Shown: positions 17,117 to 27,874, counted from the first letter of the stretch. The stretch: 64,000 bases of DNA from Bacillus sp. OxB-1 (GCF_000829195.1 NZ_AP013294.1:124001-188000), one strand, 5' to 3'. Notes: generated by a model from the sequence alone, not told the origin. Program-made: numbers and translations.

Positions 17117-17933
17117 CGGGATCACTTCCTTCAAAGAACAGATGCGCAAAACTAGGGTCATTCATTTGCGAAAGAAGTACCAGCTTCGCGCGACCAAAAT
17201 CGATATCCGTCGTTTCCAGTTGATGTAATAGGTTGGTTTTATTGATAAATGCGGGTCCCTTATAAAGGGCTAGCTGCTTGGAAAAACTCGAATTGAATGG
17301 CTTTGCCTTCACTTTTCGTTTTAGTATTGTCAGCGGTTTGCCAGGTAGATAATCTTTTTCATCCGATAATAAGCTAAGTCCATTATCAAAAATCGGTACG
17401 ATCTTCCAAGACTTTTCAACTGGATAATATAAAAATAGAATATTATTTGTATGCCGATCTTCATTTAAAATAAGTGCATCGAATGCGAGCATTTGGGCAA
17501 TTTCATCACGGACGTCCAGTCCAGTAAATGCCTCCACGTGCTGCATAATCTTTTCAAATTTTTCATTTGTAGATAAAGCTTTATCATTCAGAATGAAATC
17601 GCTTGAGGTGAAATTCGCTTCGAATAAACGTTCAAGCGTGACTTCTTGTAGCTTTCCTCTAAAGTCATACGAATAACAGCCGTTGGATGTTTCGCCGGTG
17701 GGTAAAAGGATTTTACAAGGTTTGTAAGTGACATACTGGCCCTTCTCTAATGTTGAGCAAGATAGAATGAGTGATGCAAGTACCTCCGCAAGTCCTTCAT
17801 ACCCCCGTGTGTTTTGTTTAATCCACTTATCACCAACATGCCATTTTGATTGATCCCCTTTGCTTGAGGTGCTGGTAATGCGCACTGCTTCTGCAGGAAT
17901 CGGTATCATCTCCACATCATTCACATCCCCCAT
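17109..17933 (-). CDS. HipA-like (CtkA-type) protein kinase
   Basis: The 274-aa protein has the compact HipA/CtkA kinase fold. Residues 20-50 form a glycine-rich loop and catalytic lysine (ITSTSSKGDQSKW, then DKWIKQN, then YEGLAE as helix C). LNEDRHTNNILF (about 156-167) is the catalytic loop, and FDNGLSLL (about 182-189) the metal-binding motif in place of DFG. Classic HipA has about 440 residues and an N-terminal subdomain that is missing here, as in CtkA. The start is uncertain: ATG 17933 overlaps its own GGGGG site, and ATG 17909 is possible. It probably phosphorylates a host target and acts as a toxin. Confidence 0.75.
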   Translation of the reverse strand: MGDVNDVEMIPIPAEAVRITSTSSKGDQSKWHVGDKWIKQNTRGYEGLAEVLASLILSCSTLEKGQYVTYKPCKILLPTGETSNGCYSYDFRGKLQEVTLERLFEANFTSSDFILNDKALSTNEKFEKIMQHVEAFTGLDVRDEIAQMLAFDALILNEDRHTNNILFLYYPVEKSWKIVPIFDNGLSLLSDEKDYLPGKPLTILKRKVKAKPFNSSFSKQLALYKGPAFINKTNLLHQLETTDIDFGRAKLVLLSQMNDPSFAHLFFEGSDPDD

Positions 17934-17940
17934 TTAGAAT

Positions 17941-18011
17941 AGGTACCTGTGCATCGCGCGATTCAGAAACATCTCGGAATTATTTCTGATTCAGTGATGC
18001 GCAGGTACCTT
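17941..18011. repeat. Palindromic GGTACCTGTGCATCGC repeat, second copy
   Basis: This roughly 70-bp palindrome has arms AGGTACCTGTGCATCGCGCG and GATGCGCAGGTACCT and internal ATTCAGAAAC...CTGATTCAGT. It is nearly the same as 16552-16620. It lies between the kinase gene and the 48-aa gene, inside the ssrA island. Confidence 0.7.
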
Positions 18012-18013
18012 AT

Positions 18014-18160
18014 TCAATCTGCTTGTTTTTGCTTCCTTTTCAAATACTCCGTACGTATTTTTTCAAGTTGCTGCTTTTTATCAAATTGGGCAGGCTTGTT
18101 TTTTTCGTGATACTTTGTCACAGCCGCCTTACCTTTGTTATCCAATTGATATTTCCCCAC
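18014..18160 (-). CDS. Small basic protein, 48 aa
   Basis: GTG at 18160 follows AGGTGAAATAAA. The frame encodes MGKYQLDNKGKAAVTKYHEK and continues lysine- and glutamine-rich to TEYLKRKQKQAD. It is a soluble, strongly basic helical peptide. The sequence pattern is protein-like and not repeat-derived. I recognise it only as a small conserved-looking Bacillales protein without a function. It lies upstream of the kinase pair on the same strand, separated by the palindromic repeat. Confidence 0.55.
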   Translation of the reverse strand: MGKYQLDNKGKAAVTKYHEKNKPAQFDKKQQLEKIRTEYLKRKQKQAD

Positions 18161-18278
18161 TTTATTTCACCTACTTTTCTTGTCTTTAATGAGAATTTAT
18201 TCGATAAATATAAATATAAAATGCCTAATTTCGATGAAGTTTTGAACTAGATATGTTTGCAAATGTTGATATATTTTC

Positions 18279-19061
18279 TTATACAACACCCAAATAAAGA
18301 TCTAACGATTCATCTACAGCCTCCGCGACTAGCTGAATGAAATCATCATACTTTTTAGTTGTATGCGCTTTATCTAATGCCTCGTAATAAGCAAGGCGTT
18401 TTTCCACCGTGATAATTACAGGTGGATATCCTTCTTTCATGAGCTCCAAATTTAGCAAAAGCCTAGATGTACGCCCGTTTCCATCAATAAAAGGGTGAAT
18501 ACCTACAAAAACTGCATGCAGCATTGCCCCTCGAACAACCGGATGCAAGTGAACTCCCTCAGTTTGATACCAATGTATCAGTTGCTCCATCTTCTCAGGA
18601 ATAAGTAGTGGAGCTGGTGGAATGTGTTTTGCCCCAGAAATAAAGACTTGCTGATCACGATAAACACCTGCATAGGAATCATCAATCCCTTTTAAGACGA
18701 GACGGTGAATATTCTTTATTTGCCATTCAGAAAAGGCCTCTTCTTTTTGGACAATTTCCTCTACATAATGAATTGCATCCCGATGATTAATGACTTCTAA
18801 ATGCTCTCGTAGCGTCTTTCCACCAACCGTAATGCCTTCCAGTACAACTTTTGTTTCATTGATCGTTAATGTATTGCCTTCTATTGCATTGGAATGATAT
18901 ATCCAATCCAACAACAACTTTTCACGCAAACTATTCACTGTATAGGTCGACAGTGGTCTAAGCGCATCTAACCGCGCTTTATTTTCACTTATTTTATCTA
19001 AAATAAGAATCCCCCCAATCTCTTTCAGGTATTTTTGTATGAAAGTAGGGATGTTGTCCAA
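18279..19061 (-). CDS. Fic family protein (class II, self-inhibited AMPylase)
   Basis: Fic enzymes transfer AMP (or related groups) from nucleotides to target proteins. The 260-aa product carries the catalytic motif HPFIDGNGRTSR (residues 189-200). It also has an N-terminal inhibitory helix with SNAIEGN (S57-E61, the S/TxxxEG/N motif), which places it in class II where inhibition is in cis. The flap region FISGAKHIPPAP fits. TTG at 19061 is the probable start, with AACAGGAG 8 nt before it, and it lies in a strong hairpin. It is in the ssrA island and may be a stress or defence effector. Confidence 0.88.
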   Translation of the reverse strand: MDNIPTFIQKYLKEIGGILILDKISENKARLDALRPLSTYTVNSLREKLLLDWIYHSNAIEGNTLTINETKVVLEGITVGGKTLREHLEVINHRDAIHYVEEIVQKEEAFSEWQIKNIHRLVLKGIDDSYAGVYRDQQVFISGAKHIPPAPLLIPEKMEQLIHWYQTEGVHLHPVVRGAMLHAVFVGIHPFIDGNGRTSRLLLNLELMKEGYPPVIITVEKRLAYYEALDKAHTTKKYDDFIQLVAEAVDESLDLYLGVV

Positions 19062-19095
19062 GAGTCATACTCCTGTTCAACATCCCTACTTTTTA
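19042..19095 (-). promoter_or_regulatory. Hairpin enclosing the fic ribosome-binding site and start
   Basis: On the minus strand AAAGTAGGGATGTTG pairs with CAACATCCCTACTTT (15 bp). The loop contains AACAGGAG and the TTG start of fic. The hairpin follows ssrA and could also be its terminator, but the T-run after the stem is poor. Sequestering the start would keep fic translation low. Confidence 0.5.
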
Positions 19096-19137
19096 AATAT
19101 ATTAAACGATGACTGTATCTTAAACAGCCTTAAACTA

Positions 19138-19496
19138 TGGAGACGGCGGGAGTCGAACCCGCGTCCAGAGGCTCCAACACTCAAGCATCTACGCGTGTAG
19201 ATTGTCTATTGGGTTTCGCGCTTCCGTTTGCCGACAATCAGGGCGACTCGGAGGCGCTATCCTGGTAGTCTCTTCCGGCTGCCTCAGGAGGCGGCAGTCG
19301 TCGTATCCCACTAATAGGTGAGCCTTACAATGCCACATGGGCGATGGAACTGCAAGGCAGATTCATCAGCTTACGCTGCGAATGCTAGGTTGTTGTTTGT
19401 TTTGCCTGTTATTATAGAATGCCGTTTCTGACGGAGCCGAGCCCTCCGACGCGCAACTCAAGCTCAGACCACCCCTGTCGAATCCGTAACGTCCCC
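19138..19496 (-). ncRNA. ssrA: tmRNA (ssrA)
   Basis: The minus strand begins GGGGACGTTACGGATTCGAC at 19496 and ends with a TTCGACTCCCGCCGTCTCCA T-arm/acceptor with encoded CCA at 19138. The tag frame reads GKTNNNLAFAA and then TAA; with alanine from the charged tmRNA the tag is AGKTNNNLAFAA, using a GGC resume codon. tmRNA rescues stalled ribosomes with SmpB, encoded just upstream on the same strand. The 3' end is the attachment site of the island at 16.68-19.14 kb. Confidence 0.97.
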
Positions 19497-19579
19497 GAAT
19501 GGGAATGTCAGGATCTCCTCGACTTGCGAGGTACTGAACTTAACTTCTGAACCTAGTATACCTCATTTTCGGCCAAATT

Positions 19580-20047
19580 TCAATACTGCTGTTTGGCTTT
19601 GAAGGCGCGCTCCATCTCGCGTTTCGCCTCTTTCTTCTTCAGGTCTTCCCGCTTGTCGTAGTTCTTCTTCCCTTTTCCGATGCCGATCAGCACTTTGGCG
19701 AAGCCGTCTTTCAAGTACATCTTCAATGGGACGATCGCCATGCCCGCCTCTTTTGTTTGACCGATCAACGTATTGATCTGCTTTTTATGAAGCAATAGTT
19801 TCCTTGAACGGAGCGGATCATGGTTGAACCGGTTTCCTTGATCGTACGGGCTGATGTGCATATTGGAAATCCATGCTTCATTATTGCGGATCCGGACGAA
19901 CGCATCGCGCAATTGGACTTTCCCATTGCGGATCGATTTGATCTCCGTTCCTTGGAGCACGATGCCCGCTTCGATCGTTTCTTCGATGGCGAAGTCGTGA
20001 TTCGCCTTTTTATTGACTGCTACGACTTTTCCTTGACCTTTTGCCAT
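19580..20047 (-). CDS. smpB: SsrA-binding protein SmpB
   Basis: SmpB binds the tRNA-like part of tmRNA and brings it to stalled ribosomes. The 155-aa protein has the standard length. It shows [24 protein letters not shown] and [21 protein letters not shown] in the beta-barrel core and the basic, disordered tail [21 protein letters not shown] that enters the mRNA channel. It lies 47 bp after rnr and directly before ssrA. Confidence 0.98.
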   Translation of the reverse strand: MAKGQGKVVAVNKKANHDFAIEETIEAGIVLQGTEIKSIRNGKVQLRDAFVRIRNNEAWISNMHISPYDQGNRFNHDPLRSRKLLLHKKQINTLIGQTKEAGMAIVPLKMYLKDGFAKVLIGIGKGKKNYDKREDLKKKEAKREMERAFKAKQQY

Positions 20048-20094
20048 CTCGTTACCCCCTCTAGCATGCCGGAGGGTCGTTCACCTCTCCGGCA

Positions 20095-22449
20095 TCATTT
20101 TCTCTTTCTTGGCGCTTGCTTTTTGGACTTTTTCGCAAGGCCCTCGTAAAACTTCTTCTTTTTATTGCCCGAACCGCCTGAACCGGATTTCTTCCGATTC
20201 CGTCCATTGCCTTCGGACTTTTTGTCGCTGCTGCCGCCACCGCCGCCTCTCTTCTTCGCGTGGATGACAGTCGGCGTCTCTTTCCGCTTGCGGTGGAAAG
20301 ATTGCTTCATGCCGACGATTTCGAAGTCGATGGCCTGCTCTTCCGGTTTGACGGACACGACGCGCACCGTCACTTCATCCCCGATTCGGAATTGCTTGCC
20401 GGTGTGCTCGCCGATCATGATCATTTGTCGATCATCGAATCGGTAATAGTCATCCGTCATATAGCTGACGTGGACGAGCCCTTCAATCGTATTCTCCAAT
20501 TCGACGAACATGCCGAAGTTTGTCACAGAAGAAATGACGCCTTCGAACTCTTCCCCGATTTTATCTAGCATGTACTGCGCCTTCTTCAACGAGTCTGTAT
20601 CCCGCTCCGCATCGACTGCCCGGCGTTCCCGGTCGGACGTATGCTGCGCGATTTCCGGCAGCTCCGCACCCCAATGCGTCAGCGTCTGGGACGATATATC
20701 TTTTTCGATCAAATACGTGCGGATCAACCGATGGACGATCAAGTCCGGATACCGACGGATCGGTGCTGTGAAATGCGTATAGAAATCCGTGGACAACCCG
20801 AAATGCCCCAAACTTTCCTCGAAGTATTTCGCTTGCTGCATCGAGCGTAAGAGCATGGTGGAAATGACCGTCTCTTCCGGCAGCCCTTCAATCGACTCGA
20901 CGATTTCCTGCAATGCGCGAGGATGGACTGCATTGCCGGTCCCTTTGACGACGATTCCGAAATTCGTCAGGAACTCGAAGAAGCGCTGCAGCTTTTCCTC
21001 TTTCGGGTTTTCGTGGATCCGATAGAGGAACGGCACTTGCATCCAGTGGAAATGCTCGGCAATCGTTTCATTCGCCGCCAGCATGAATTCCTCGATGAGG
21101 CGCTCGGAAACCGTACGTTCCCGGACGACGACATCGGTCGGCCAGCCGTTTTCATCGACCAAGATCTTGGATTCCTTAAAATCGAAGTCGATCGCCCCCC
21201 GATCCATCCGCTTCTGCCTCAGGATTTGGGCCAAGTCCGCCATATCGTTGAGCATCGGCACGATATGTTCGTATTTCGCAGACAGTTCCTCATCTTTTTC
21301 CTCGATGATTTCATAAACGTCCGTGTATGTCATTCGTTCATCGGAGCGGATGACGCTTTCGAAAATCTCATGTTCGATCGCTTTTCCGTTCCGGTCAATC
21401 GTCATCTTGGCAGTTAACGTTAACCGGTCCACACCAGGGTTCAATGAACAAATGCCGTTCGATAATTTATGCGGCAGCATCGGAATGACGCGGTCGGTCA
21501 AATAGACACTCGTGCCGCGTTCATATGCTTCGGCATCCATCGGTGAATTTTCCGTGACATAATAGCTGACGTCCGAAATGTGGACGGATAGCACGTAATT
21601 CCCGTTTTCGTCCTTGAACAGCGAGATGGCGTCGTCCAAGTCTTTAGCATCCGCGCCGTCAATTGTGATCGTCAATTCATCACGGACATCGCGCCGTTTG
21701 AATAAATCCTTCTCTTGCACCGTATCCGGGATTTTATTCGCCTGGTCGATCACTTCTTGCGGGAATTCGATTTCAATTCCATGCTTGTAGATGATCGACA
21801 AAATATCGACGCCCGGGTCGTTTTTATGGCCTAGAATCTGCGTAACCATGCCGGTAGCGGATTTTAGTTCATCCGGCCAATTTGTAATTTCGACAACGAC
21901 TTTATGGCCGTCCACGGCACCTAGGGAATCGCCTTTGCCTATGAAAATGTCCATCGGCAATTTTTTGTCATCCGGAATGACGAAGCCGAAGCCTTTATTA
22001 TCCTGATAGGTTCCGACGACCTTGGTCGTGCCCCGTTCCGCGATACGGATGACAGTGCCCTCGCGCCGGTCGCCCGCTTGGCTATTGGAAACCCGGACAA
22101 GGACGATATCCCCGTTCATCGCGCCGTTCACCTCATGAGGCGGAATGAAAATATCATCCAGTCCTTCCGTCTCCGGCGCCACGAATCCGAATCCTTTGGC
22201 ATGGCCGATAAATTTTCCGCGGACGAGATTCATCCGTTCCGGAACGCCGTAGCGGTTCGTGCGGGAACGGACAATCTGGCCTTTTTGCTCCAGGTGGACG
22301 AGCATTTTCACCAATTCCTTGAATTCGGCGGCCTGCTCCATTCCCATCAATTCCTGAATTTCTTGAACCGTCAACGGTTTATAGGCATCTTCTCTCATTA
22401 AATCCAGCAATCGTTGCTGCAATTCCAATTCAAAACTATCCAATTGCAC
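20095..22449 (-). CDS. rnr: Ribonuclease R
   Basis: RNase R is a 3'-5' exoribonuclease that degrades structured RNA and works with SmpB/tmRNA on non-stop messages. The 784-aa protein has an N-terminal winged helix (about 10-65), two cold-shock domains (about 70-230), the RNB catalytic domain (about 255-580, with [14 protein letters not shown] holding the metal-binding aspartates), an S1 domain (about 635-720, [17 protein letters not shown]), and a long basic tail rich in K, G and R. It is the promoter-proximal neighbour of smpB in the secG-est-rnr-smpB run. Confidence 0.97.
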   Translation of the reverse strand: MQLDSFELELQQRLLDLMREDAYKPLTVQEIQELMGMEQAAEFKELVKMLVHLEQKGQIVRSRTNRYGVPERMNLVRGKFIGHAKGFGFVAPETEGLDDIFIPPHEVNGAMNGDIVLVRVSNSQAGDRREGTVIRIAERGTTKVVGTYQDNKGFGFVIPDDKKLPMDIFIGKGDSLGAVDGHKVVVEITNWPDELKSATGMVTQILGHKNDPGVDILSIIYKHGIEIEFPQEVIDQANKIPDTVQEKDLFKRRDVRDELTITIDGADAKDLDDAISLFKDENGNYVLSVHISDVSYYVTENSPMDAEAYERGTSVYLTDRVIPMLPHKLSNGICSLNPGVDRLTLTAKMTIDRNGKAIEHEIFESVIRSDERMTYTDVYEIIEEKDEELSAKYEHIVPMLNDMADLAQILRQKRMDRGAIDFDFKESKILVDENGWPTDVVVRERTVSERLIEEFMLAANETIAEHFHWMQVPFLYRIHENPKEEKLQRFFEFLTNFGIVVKGTGNAVHPRALQEIVESIEGLPEETVISTMLLRSMQQAKYFEESLGHFGLSTDFYTHFTAPIRRYPDLIVHRLIRTYLIEKDISSQTLTHWGAELPEIAQHTSDRERRAVDAERDTDSLKKAQYMLDKIGEEFEGVISSVTNFGMFVELENTIEGLVHVSYMTDDYYRFDDRQMIMIGEHTGKQFRIGDEVTVRVVSVKPEEQAIDFEIVGMKQSFHRKRKETPTVIHAKKRGGGGGSSDKKSEGNGRNRKKSGSGGSGNKKKKFYEGLAKKSKKQAPRKRK

Positions 22450-22489
22450 CCCTCCTTCAATACTATAGCTTGGTCATTTCGTATATGTT

Positions 22490-23236
22490 TCACACGCTCC
22501 AGTCGAGTGATTCCAGAAATTCGAACAGGTCTTCATGTAGCTGTTCCTTTTCAGGGCCGAGTGTGATGACATGGCCGGACTCCTCGTACCATTTGATGCG
22601 CTTGTCGACGGATTCGGCATTGTCGTAAATGACATTCGCCGAGTCCGGATCAATCACATCGTCGTGCGTCGCCTGGACGACGAAAAGCGGCGCATAAATA
22701 TGGTCGACATGGTCCCGGACATCGTAAACCAATTCCCGAAGATCCGCCAAGGAAGGCATGGACTGCTGCGCCAATGCTTCGACTTCCTTTTCGATTTCTT
22801 CTTCACTTTTTCCTTCCAATCGCTTATATTCCCGCGCGTATTTCAGCACGCCTTCGTACATGAGATCAGTCGTGCGCATCGACATCGGCGCGCACATCGT
22901 GGCAATCCCTTTCACTGGCATGTTATACCCCACTTTCAGGGAAAATACGCCACCCAACGATAGGCCGATGACCGCGATTTCATCATACCCGGCATCTTTC
23001 AATTGATTGTAGCCGCGGACGACATCCTGCCACCACTCGTCAGGCCCCGTTTTAATCAATTCCTCCGGCGGGACGCCATGCCCTTTGTAGTGGGGAGCCA
23101 AAGATGTATAGTTTTTCCTCTCCAAAAAACGTCCAAACATCCGGACGTCCGCCGAGTTGCCTGTGAACCCGTGAAGCAGCAACACAGCGCGCTTCCCTTT
23201 CTCGAAAAAGAACGGTTTCGGTATTGCGAATCTCAT
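22490..23236 (-). CDS. est: Carboxylesterase, Est30-like alpha/beta hydrolase
   Basis: The 248-aa alpha/beta hydrolase shows [15 protein letters not shown] (oxyanion region), the nucleophile elbow GLSLGG (Ser about 93), a late aspartate in ATHDDVIDP, and histidine in SGHVITLG. It matches the short carboxylesterases (Est30/YvaK) that sit between secG and rnr in Bacillales and hydrolyse short-chain esters. Position and spacing (40 bp to rnr) suggest co-transcription. Confidence 0.92.
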   Translation of the reverse strand: MRFAIPKPFFFEKGKRAVLLLHGFTGNSADVRMFGRFLERKNYTSLAPHYKGHGVPPEELIKTGPDEWWQDVVRGYNQLKDAGYDEIAVIGLSLGGVFSLKVGYNMPVKGIATMCAPMSMRTTDLMYEGVLKYAREYKRLEGKSEEEIEKEVEALAQQSMPSLADLRELVYDVRDHVDHIYAPLFVVQATHDDVIDPDSANVIYDNAESVDKRIKWYEESGHVITLGPEKEQLHEDLFEFLESLDWSV

Positions 23237-23312
23237 TCGATGCGACCTCCTACAAAAAACGCCCGACCATTCGGAAGGTCAGGCGTTTGTCATGTTATTG
23301 TCATAATGAAAT

Positions 23313-23540
23313 TTAGAATTTAACGATGGCAATCGCCAATACGAAAAACAAAATGGATAGGACTATGGTGACCCGTTGCAACACGAGGTCCAAGCCACGC
23401 GCTTTTTGTTTCCCGAAAAGTTGTTCAGCCCCACCAGAGATGGCTCCTGAAAGACCTGCACTTTTTCCGGATTGCAATAAAACGACTGCGATCAATGCCA
23501 AAGCTACCACTACGAGCAGTGTCATCAGTATTGCGTGCAT
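23313..23540 (-). CDS. secG: Protein translocase subunit SecG
   Basis: SecG is the small SecYEG subunit that aids preprotein translocation across the membrane. The 75-aa protein has the two expected hydrophobic helices (about 3-22 and 54-73), with the cytoplasmic linker [28 protein letters not shown] between, the family signature. It heads the secG-est-rnr-smpB group. Confidence 0.96.
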   Translation of the reverse strand: MHAILMTLLVVVALALIAVVLLQSGKSAGLSGAISGGAEQLFGKQKARGLDLVLQRVTIVLSILFFVLAIAIVKF

Positions 23541-23639
23541 TTTGTTCCACCTCCTGAATCGAACTTCACAATACTTCTATTTTACCAAAACGATGAAGAC
23601 CTGACAACCTTTTGTGAGATTCGATGGAAAGGGGGTGAA

Positions 23640-24285
23640 TCATTTCGTTGCTGAACCGGATACCCTGGGAGCAAACTCTCACACCCCAGGCGCGAACTGG
23701 CACACCGGGACCGGAAACTCTCACACCCCCGTGAAACTGGCATACCCTGGGAGCAAACTCTCACGCCCCGGGCGCGAACTGGCACACCGGGACCGGAAAC
23801 TCGGACACCTCCGCGAAACTGGCTTACCCTGGGAGCAAACTCTCACGCCCCGGGCGCGAACTGGCACACCGGGACCGGAAACTCGGACACCTCCGCGAAA
23901 CTGGCTTACCCTGGGAGCAAACTCTCCCACCCCCGGCGCGAACTGACACACCGGCACCGGAAACTCTCACACCCCCGGCGCGAACTGACACACCGGCACC
24001 GGAAACTCTCACACCCCCGGCGCGAACTGACACACCGGCACCGGAAACTCTCACACCCCCGGCGCGAACTGACACACCGGCACCGGAAACTCTCACACCC
24101 CCGGCGCGAACTGACACACCGGCACCGGAAACTCTCACACCCCCGGCGCGAACTGACACACCGGCACCGGAAACTCTCACACCCCCGGCGCGAACTGACA
24201 CACCGGCACCGGAAACTCTCACACCCCCGTGAAACTGGCATACCCTGGGAGCAAACTCTCACACCCCCGGGCATGACTGAACACA
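23640..24285. repeat. Tandem repeat array A (42-bp units, about 21-bp half-units)
   Basis: Seven nearly identical 42-bp units (GGCGCGAACTGACACACCGG followed by CACCGGAAACTCTCACACCCCC) run from about 23937 to 24230. To the left lie longer variants of about 82 bp carrying TGGGAGCAAACTCTCACGCC. The two halves of each 42-mer resemble each other (GAAC-TGACACACC and GAAACTCTCACACC). Because 42 is a multiple of three, several frames stay open (up to 154 codons), but they have no ribosome-binding sites. It lies between secG and array B. Confidence 0.85.
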
Positions 24286-24455
24286 CCTTCCGAGAGATAT
24301 CCGTCGCTTTCATATAATTATTCGTCACTTCTCCAAACTTATTCTTCACTTTCGAGAATTTAATCGTCATCTCCCGGAGATTTATTCCTGAACAAGAATT
24401 TTGTCAGGGCGAATCAAGCGAGTCCTATGCTTCGCCACCCATTTTCTACCCCATA
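24286..24455. other. Spacer between arrays A and B
   Basis: The stretch contains CGTCACTTCTCCAAACTTATTCTTC-type irregular repeats of 'attcgtcac/attcttcact/aatcgtcatc' and no gene. It may be a decayed extension of the arrays. Confidence 0.4.
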
Positions 24456-24459
24456 TTAC

Positions 24460-24990
24460 GCTCTGCTTGCACTCCAATCCTGTTTTCTTGCACTCCTAAC
24501 CACTTTGCTTGCACTCCATTACTGTTTGCTTGCACTCTCAGCCGCTTTGCTTGCACCCACTACGTTTCTTGCAGCCCAACACCGTTTGCTTGCACCCCAA
24601 CACTGTTTGCTTGCACTCCCAGCCGCTTTGCTTGCACTCTACTCCTGTTTGCTTGCAACCCACTACGTTTCTTGCACCCCAACACCGTTTGCTTGCACCC
24701 CCAGCCGCTTTTCTTGCACTCCCAACCACGTTGCTTGCACCCCACTACTTTGCTTGCACCCCAACACTGTTTGCTTGCACTCCCAGCCGCTTTGCTTACA
24801 CTCCACTCCTGTTTGCTTGCACTCCACTGCGTTTCTTGCACCCCAACACCGTTTGCTTGCACTCCACTACCATTTGCTTGCACTCTCAGCCGCTTTGCTT
24901 GCACCACCAGCCGCCTTGCTTGCACTCCCCACCACGTTCCTTGCACTCCGCCACCATTCCCTTGCATCCAACCCACCCATGCTTGCAAAC
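24460..24990. repeat. Tandem repeat array B (about 20-22 bp units, core TTGCTTGCACTCC)
   Basis: About 25 degenerate units follow the pattern TTTGCTTGCACYCCAACACY. The C-rich plus strand lacks stops in several frames, giving spurious leucine/alanine-rich translations up to 214 codons. It begins right after the eno terminator (reading 3' of eno) and adjoins array A. Confidence 0.85.
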
Positions 24991-25008
24991 CATGACTCCC
25001 AGCCCATA

Positions 25009-25038
25009 AAAAAGCCCACCGAAGTGGACTTTTTCAAC
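25009..25038 (-). terminator. Terminator after eno
   Basis: On the minus strand AAAGTCCACTTCGGTGGGCTTTTTT forms a tetraloop hairpin with a T-run just beyond the eno stop codon. Confidence 0.85.
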
Positions 25039-25042
25039 TTAA

Positions 25043-26353
<1,311 letters not shown>

Positions 26354-27874
26354 TTAAAATAATGGTGTACCGGTCATTTCTTCCGGTTGCTCAATATCCA
26401 ATAATTTCAGCATCGTCGGCGCCAGATCGGCCAAGATGCCTTCCCGCAACTCGATATCCGGTTTCGTCACAATGACAGGCACCGGATTGGTCGTATGCGC
26501 CGTCATCGGTGCGCCGTCTTGCGTCGTCACTTCGTCCGCATTTCCATGGTCGGCTGTCACGATGGCCGTTCCGCCTTTTGCAAGCAGCGCATCGATGATT
26601 TTGCCGAGGCATTCATCGACGGTTTCGACCGCCTTGATCGTCGGTTCGAGCATGCCGCTATGGCCGACCATATCCGGGTTGGCGAAGTTCAGGATGATAG
26701 CGTCATAGCGATTGGCCGCAATCCCATCCAGCAATGCGTCCGTCACTTCATAAGCGCTCATTTCCGGCTTCAAGTCATATGTCGCCACTTTTGGTGAATT
26801 AATCAAAAGCCGCTCTTCCCCTTCGAAATTATCCTCTCTGCCGCCGCTCATGAAGAACGTGACGTGTGGATATTTCTCCGTCTCCGCGATGCGCAATTGC
26901 CGCAAGCCGTTTTTCGCAAGGACTTCCCCGATTGTATTATCGAGGTTTTCATTGTTGAATACGACGTTCGCGACCACTTCATCACTATAATGTGTGAAAC
27001 TGACGAATTTCAAGTCTTCCAATTTCTTCGTTTCGAATTCGGCAAATGCCGGATCGGTGAATGCGCGGGAAAGCTGTATCGCCCGGTCCGGACGGAAATT
27101 GAAGAACACGACCGCGTCCCCGCTTTCCACCTTGGCCACCGGCTCTCCCAGCTCCTCGATCACGAACGGCATGACGAACTCATCATGGAGTTCCCGCTCG
27201 TACGAAGCAAGGACACCGGCCGACGGAGTCGCTGCTGTTTGGGCAACGCCATCCACGATAGCACGATATGCCTTTTCGACCCGGTCCCACCGCTTGTCCC
27301 GATCCATCGCGTAATACCGTCCGGAGACGGAAGCGAACTTGCCGACCTCCAGCTCTTTCATTACGGACTCGGTCTTTTCGATATAATCCAGAGCTGTTTG
27401 CGGACCGACATCCCGGCCGTCGAGGAACCCATGGATATAAACTTTTTCAATGCCGTTCAACTTCGCCAGCCGCAGCAATGCAAAAAGATGCTCATAATGG
27501 CTATGTACGCCGCCATCGGAAAGAAGGCCCATTAAATGAAGTGCCGAGCCTCGCTCTTTGACATGTGCAACGGCGTCCAGCAGCGCTTCTTTATTAAAAA
27601 AGTCAGCTTCCCGGATTGACTTGTTGATGCGTGTGAGGCTCTGGTACACGATCCGTCCTGCGCCGATATTCAAATGGCCGACCTCGGAATTCCCCATTTG
27701 TCCATCGGGAAGGCCCACCGCTTCGCCGGAAGCCGTCAGCGTCGTGTGAGGATAATTATTCCACAAAATGTCGAAGTTCGGCTTGTTCGCCTGCGCGACT
27801 GCATTGCCGAAGTTCTCATCACGCAACCCGAAGCCATCCAGAATGATTAACGCGACAGGTCCCGTCTTACCCAT
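26354..27874 (-). CDS. gpmI: 2,3-bisphosphoglycerate-independent phosphoglycerate mutase
   Basis: The Mn-dependent enzyme interconverts 3- and 2-phosphoglycerate. The 506-aa product has the alkaline-phosphatase-like fold: [11 protein letters not shown] (metal-binding D), the phosphoserine nucleophile in [16 protein letters not shown] (Ser about 62), [31 protein letters not shown] and [10 protein letters not shown]. The start overlaps the tpiA stop (ATGGGTAA). Confidence 0.97.
   Translation of the reverse strand: MGKTGPVALIILDGFGLRDENFGNAVAQANKPNFDILWNNYPHTTLTASGEAVGLPDGQMGNSEVGHLNIGAGRIVYQSLTRINKSIREADFFNKEALLDAVAHVKERGSALHLMGLLSDGGVHSHYEHLFALLRLAKLNGIEKVYIHGFLDGRDVGPQTALDYIEKTESVMKELEVGKFASVSGRYYAMDRDKRWDRVEKAYRAIVDGVAQTAATPSAGVLASYERELHDEFVMPFVIEELGEPVAKVESGDAVVFFNFRPDRAIQLSRAFTDPAFAEFETKKLEDLKFVSFTHYSDEVVANVVFNNENLDNTIGEVLAKNGLRQLRIAETEKYPHVTFFMSGGREDNFEGEERLLINSPKVATYDLKPEMSAYEVTDALLDGIAANRYDAIILNFANPDMVGHSGMLEPTIKAVETVDECLGKIIDALLAKGGTAIVTADHGNADEVTTQDGAPMTAHTTNPVPVIVTKPDIELREGILADLAPTMLKLLDIEQPEEMTGTPLF

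Larger units (their letters stand above)
16675..19140. mobile_element. ssrA-integrated mini island (HipA-like kinase, partner, small gene, Fic)
   Basis: The segment is bounded by the true ssrA 3' end on the right and a diverged duplicate on the left. All its cargo genes are on the minus strand and none belongs to the smpB-ssrA core. It contains a HipA-like kinase and overlapping partner, a palindromic repeat, a 48-aa gene and a Fic protein. There is no integrase, so it is probably a decayed or passively moved island. The boundary call is inference from the repeat. Confidence 0.65.

Noticed and set aside
18023..18250. 75-codon plus-strand hydrophobic frame
   Set aside because: It is opposite the better supported 48-aa basic gene and has no ribosome-binding site.
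21083..21417. Plus-strand frames opposite rnr, and similar ones opposite eno, gpmI, uvrA and uvrB
   Set aside because: These are antisense shadows caused by codon bias in well-supported genes.
23640..24285. CRISPR array
   Set aside because: Repeats are head to tail without unique spacers and no cas genes are in the window.
23824..24370. Long open frames (132 and 154 codons) across array A, with RVSGAGVSVRAGG-type repeats
   Set aside because: The 42-bp unit is a multiple of three, so frames stay open by arithmetic. No ribosome-binding site, start context or protein-like composition supports them.
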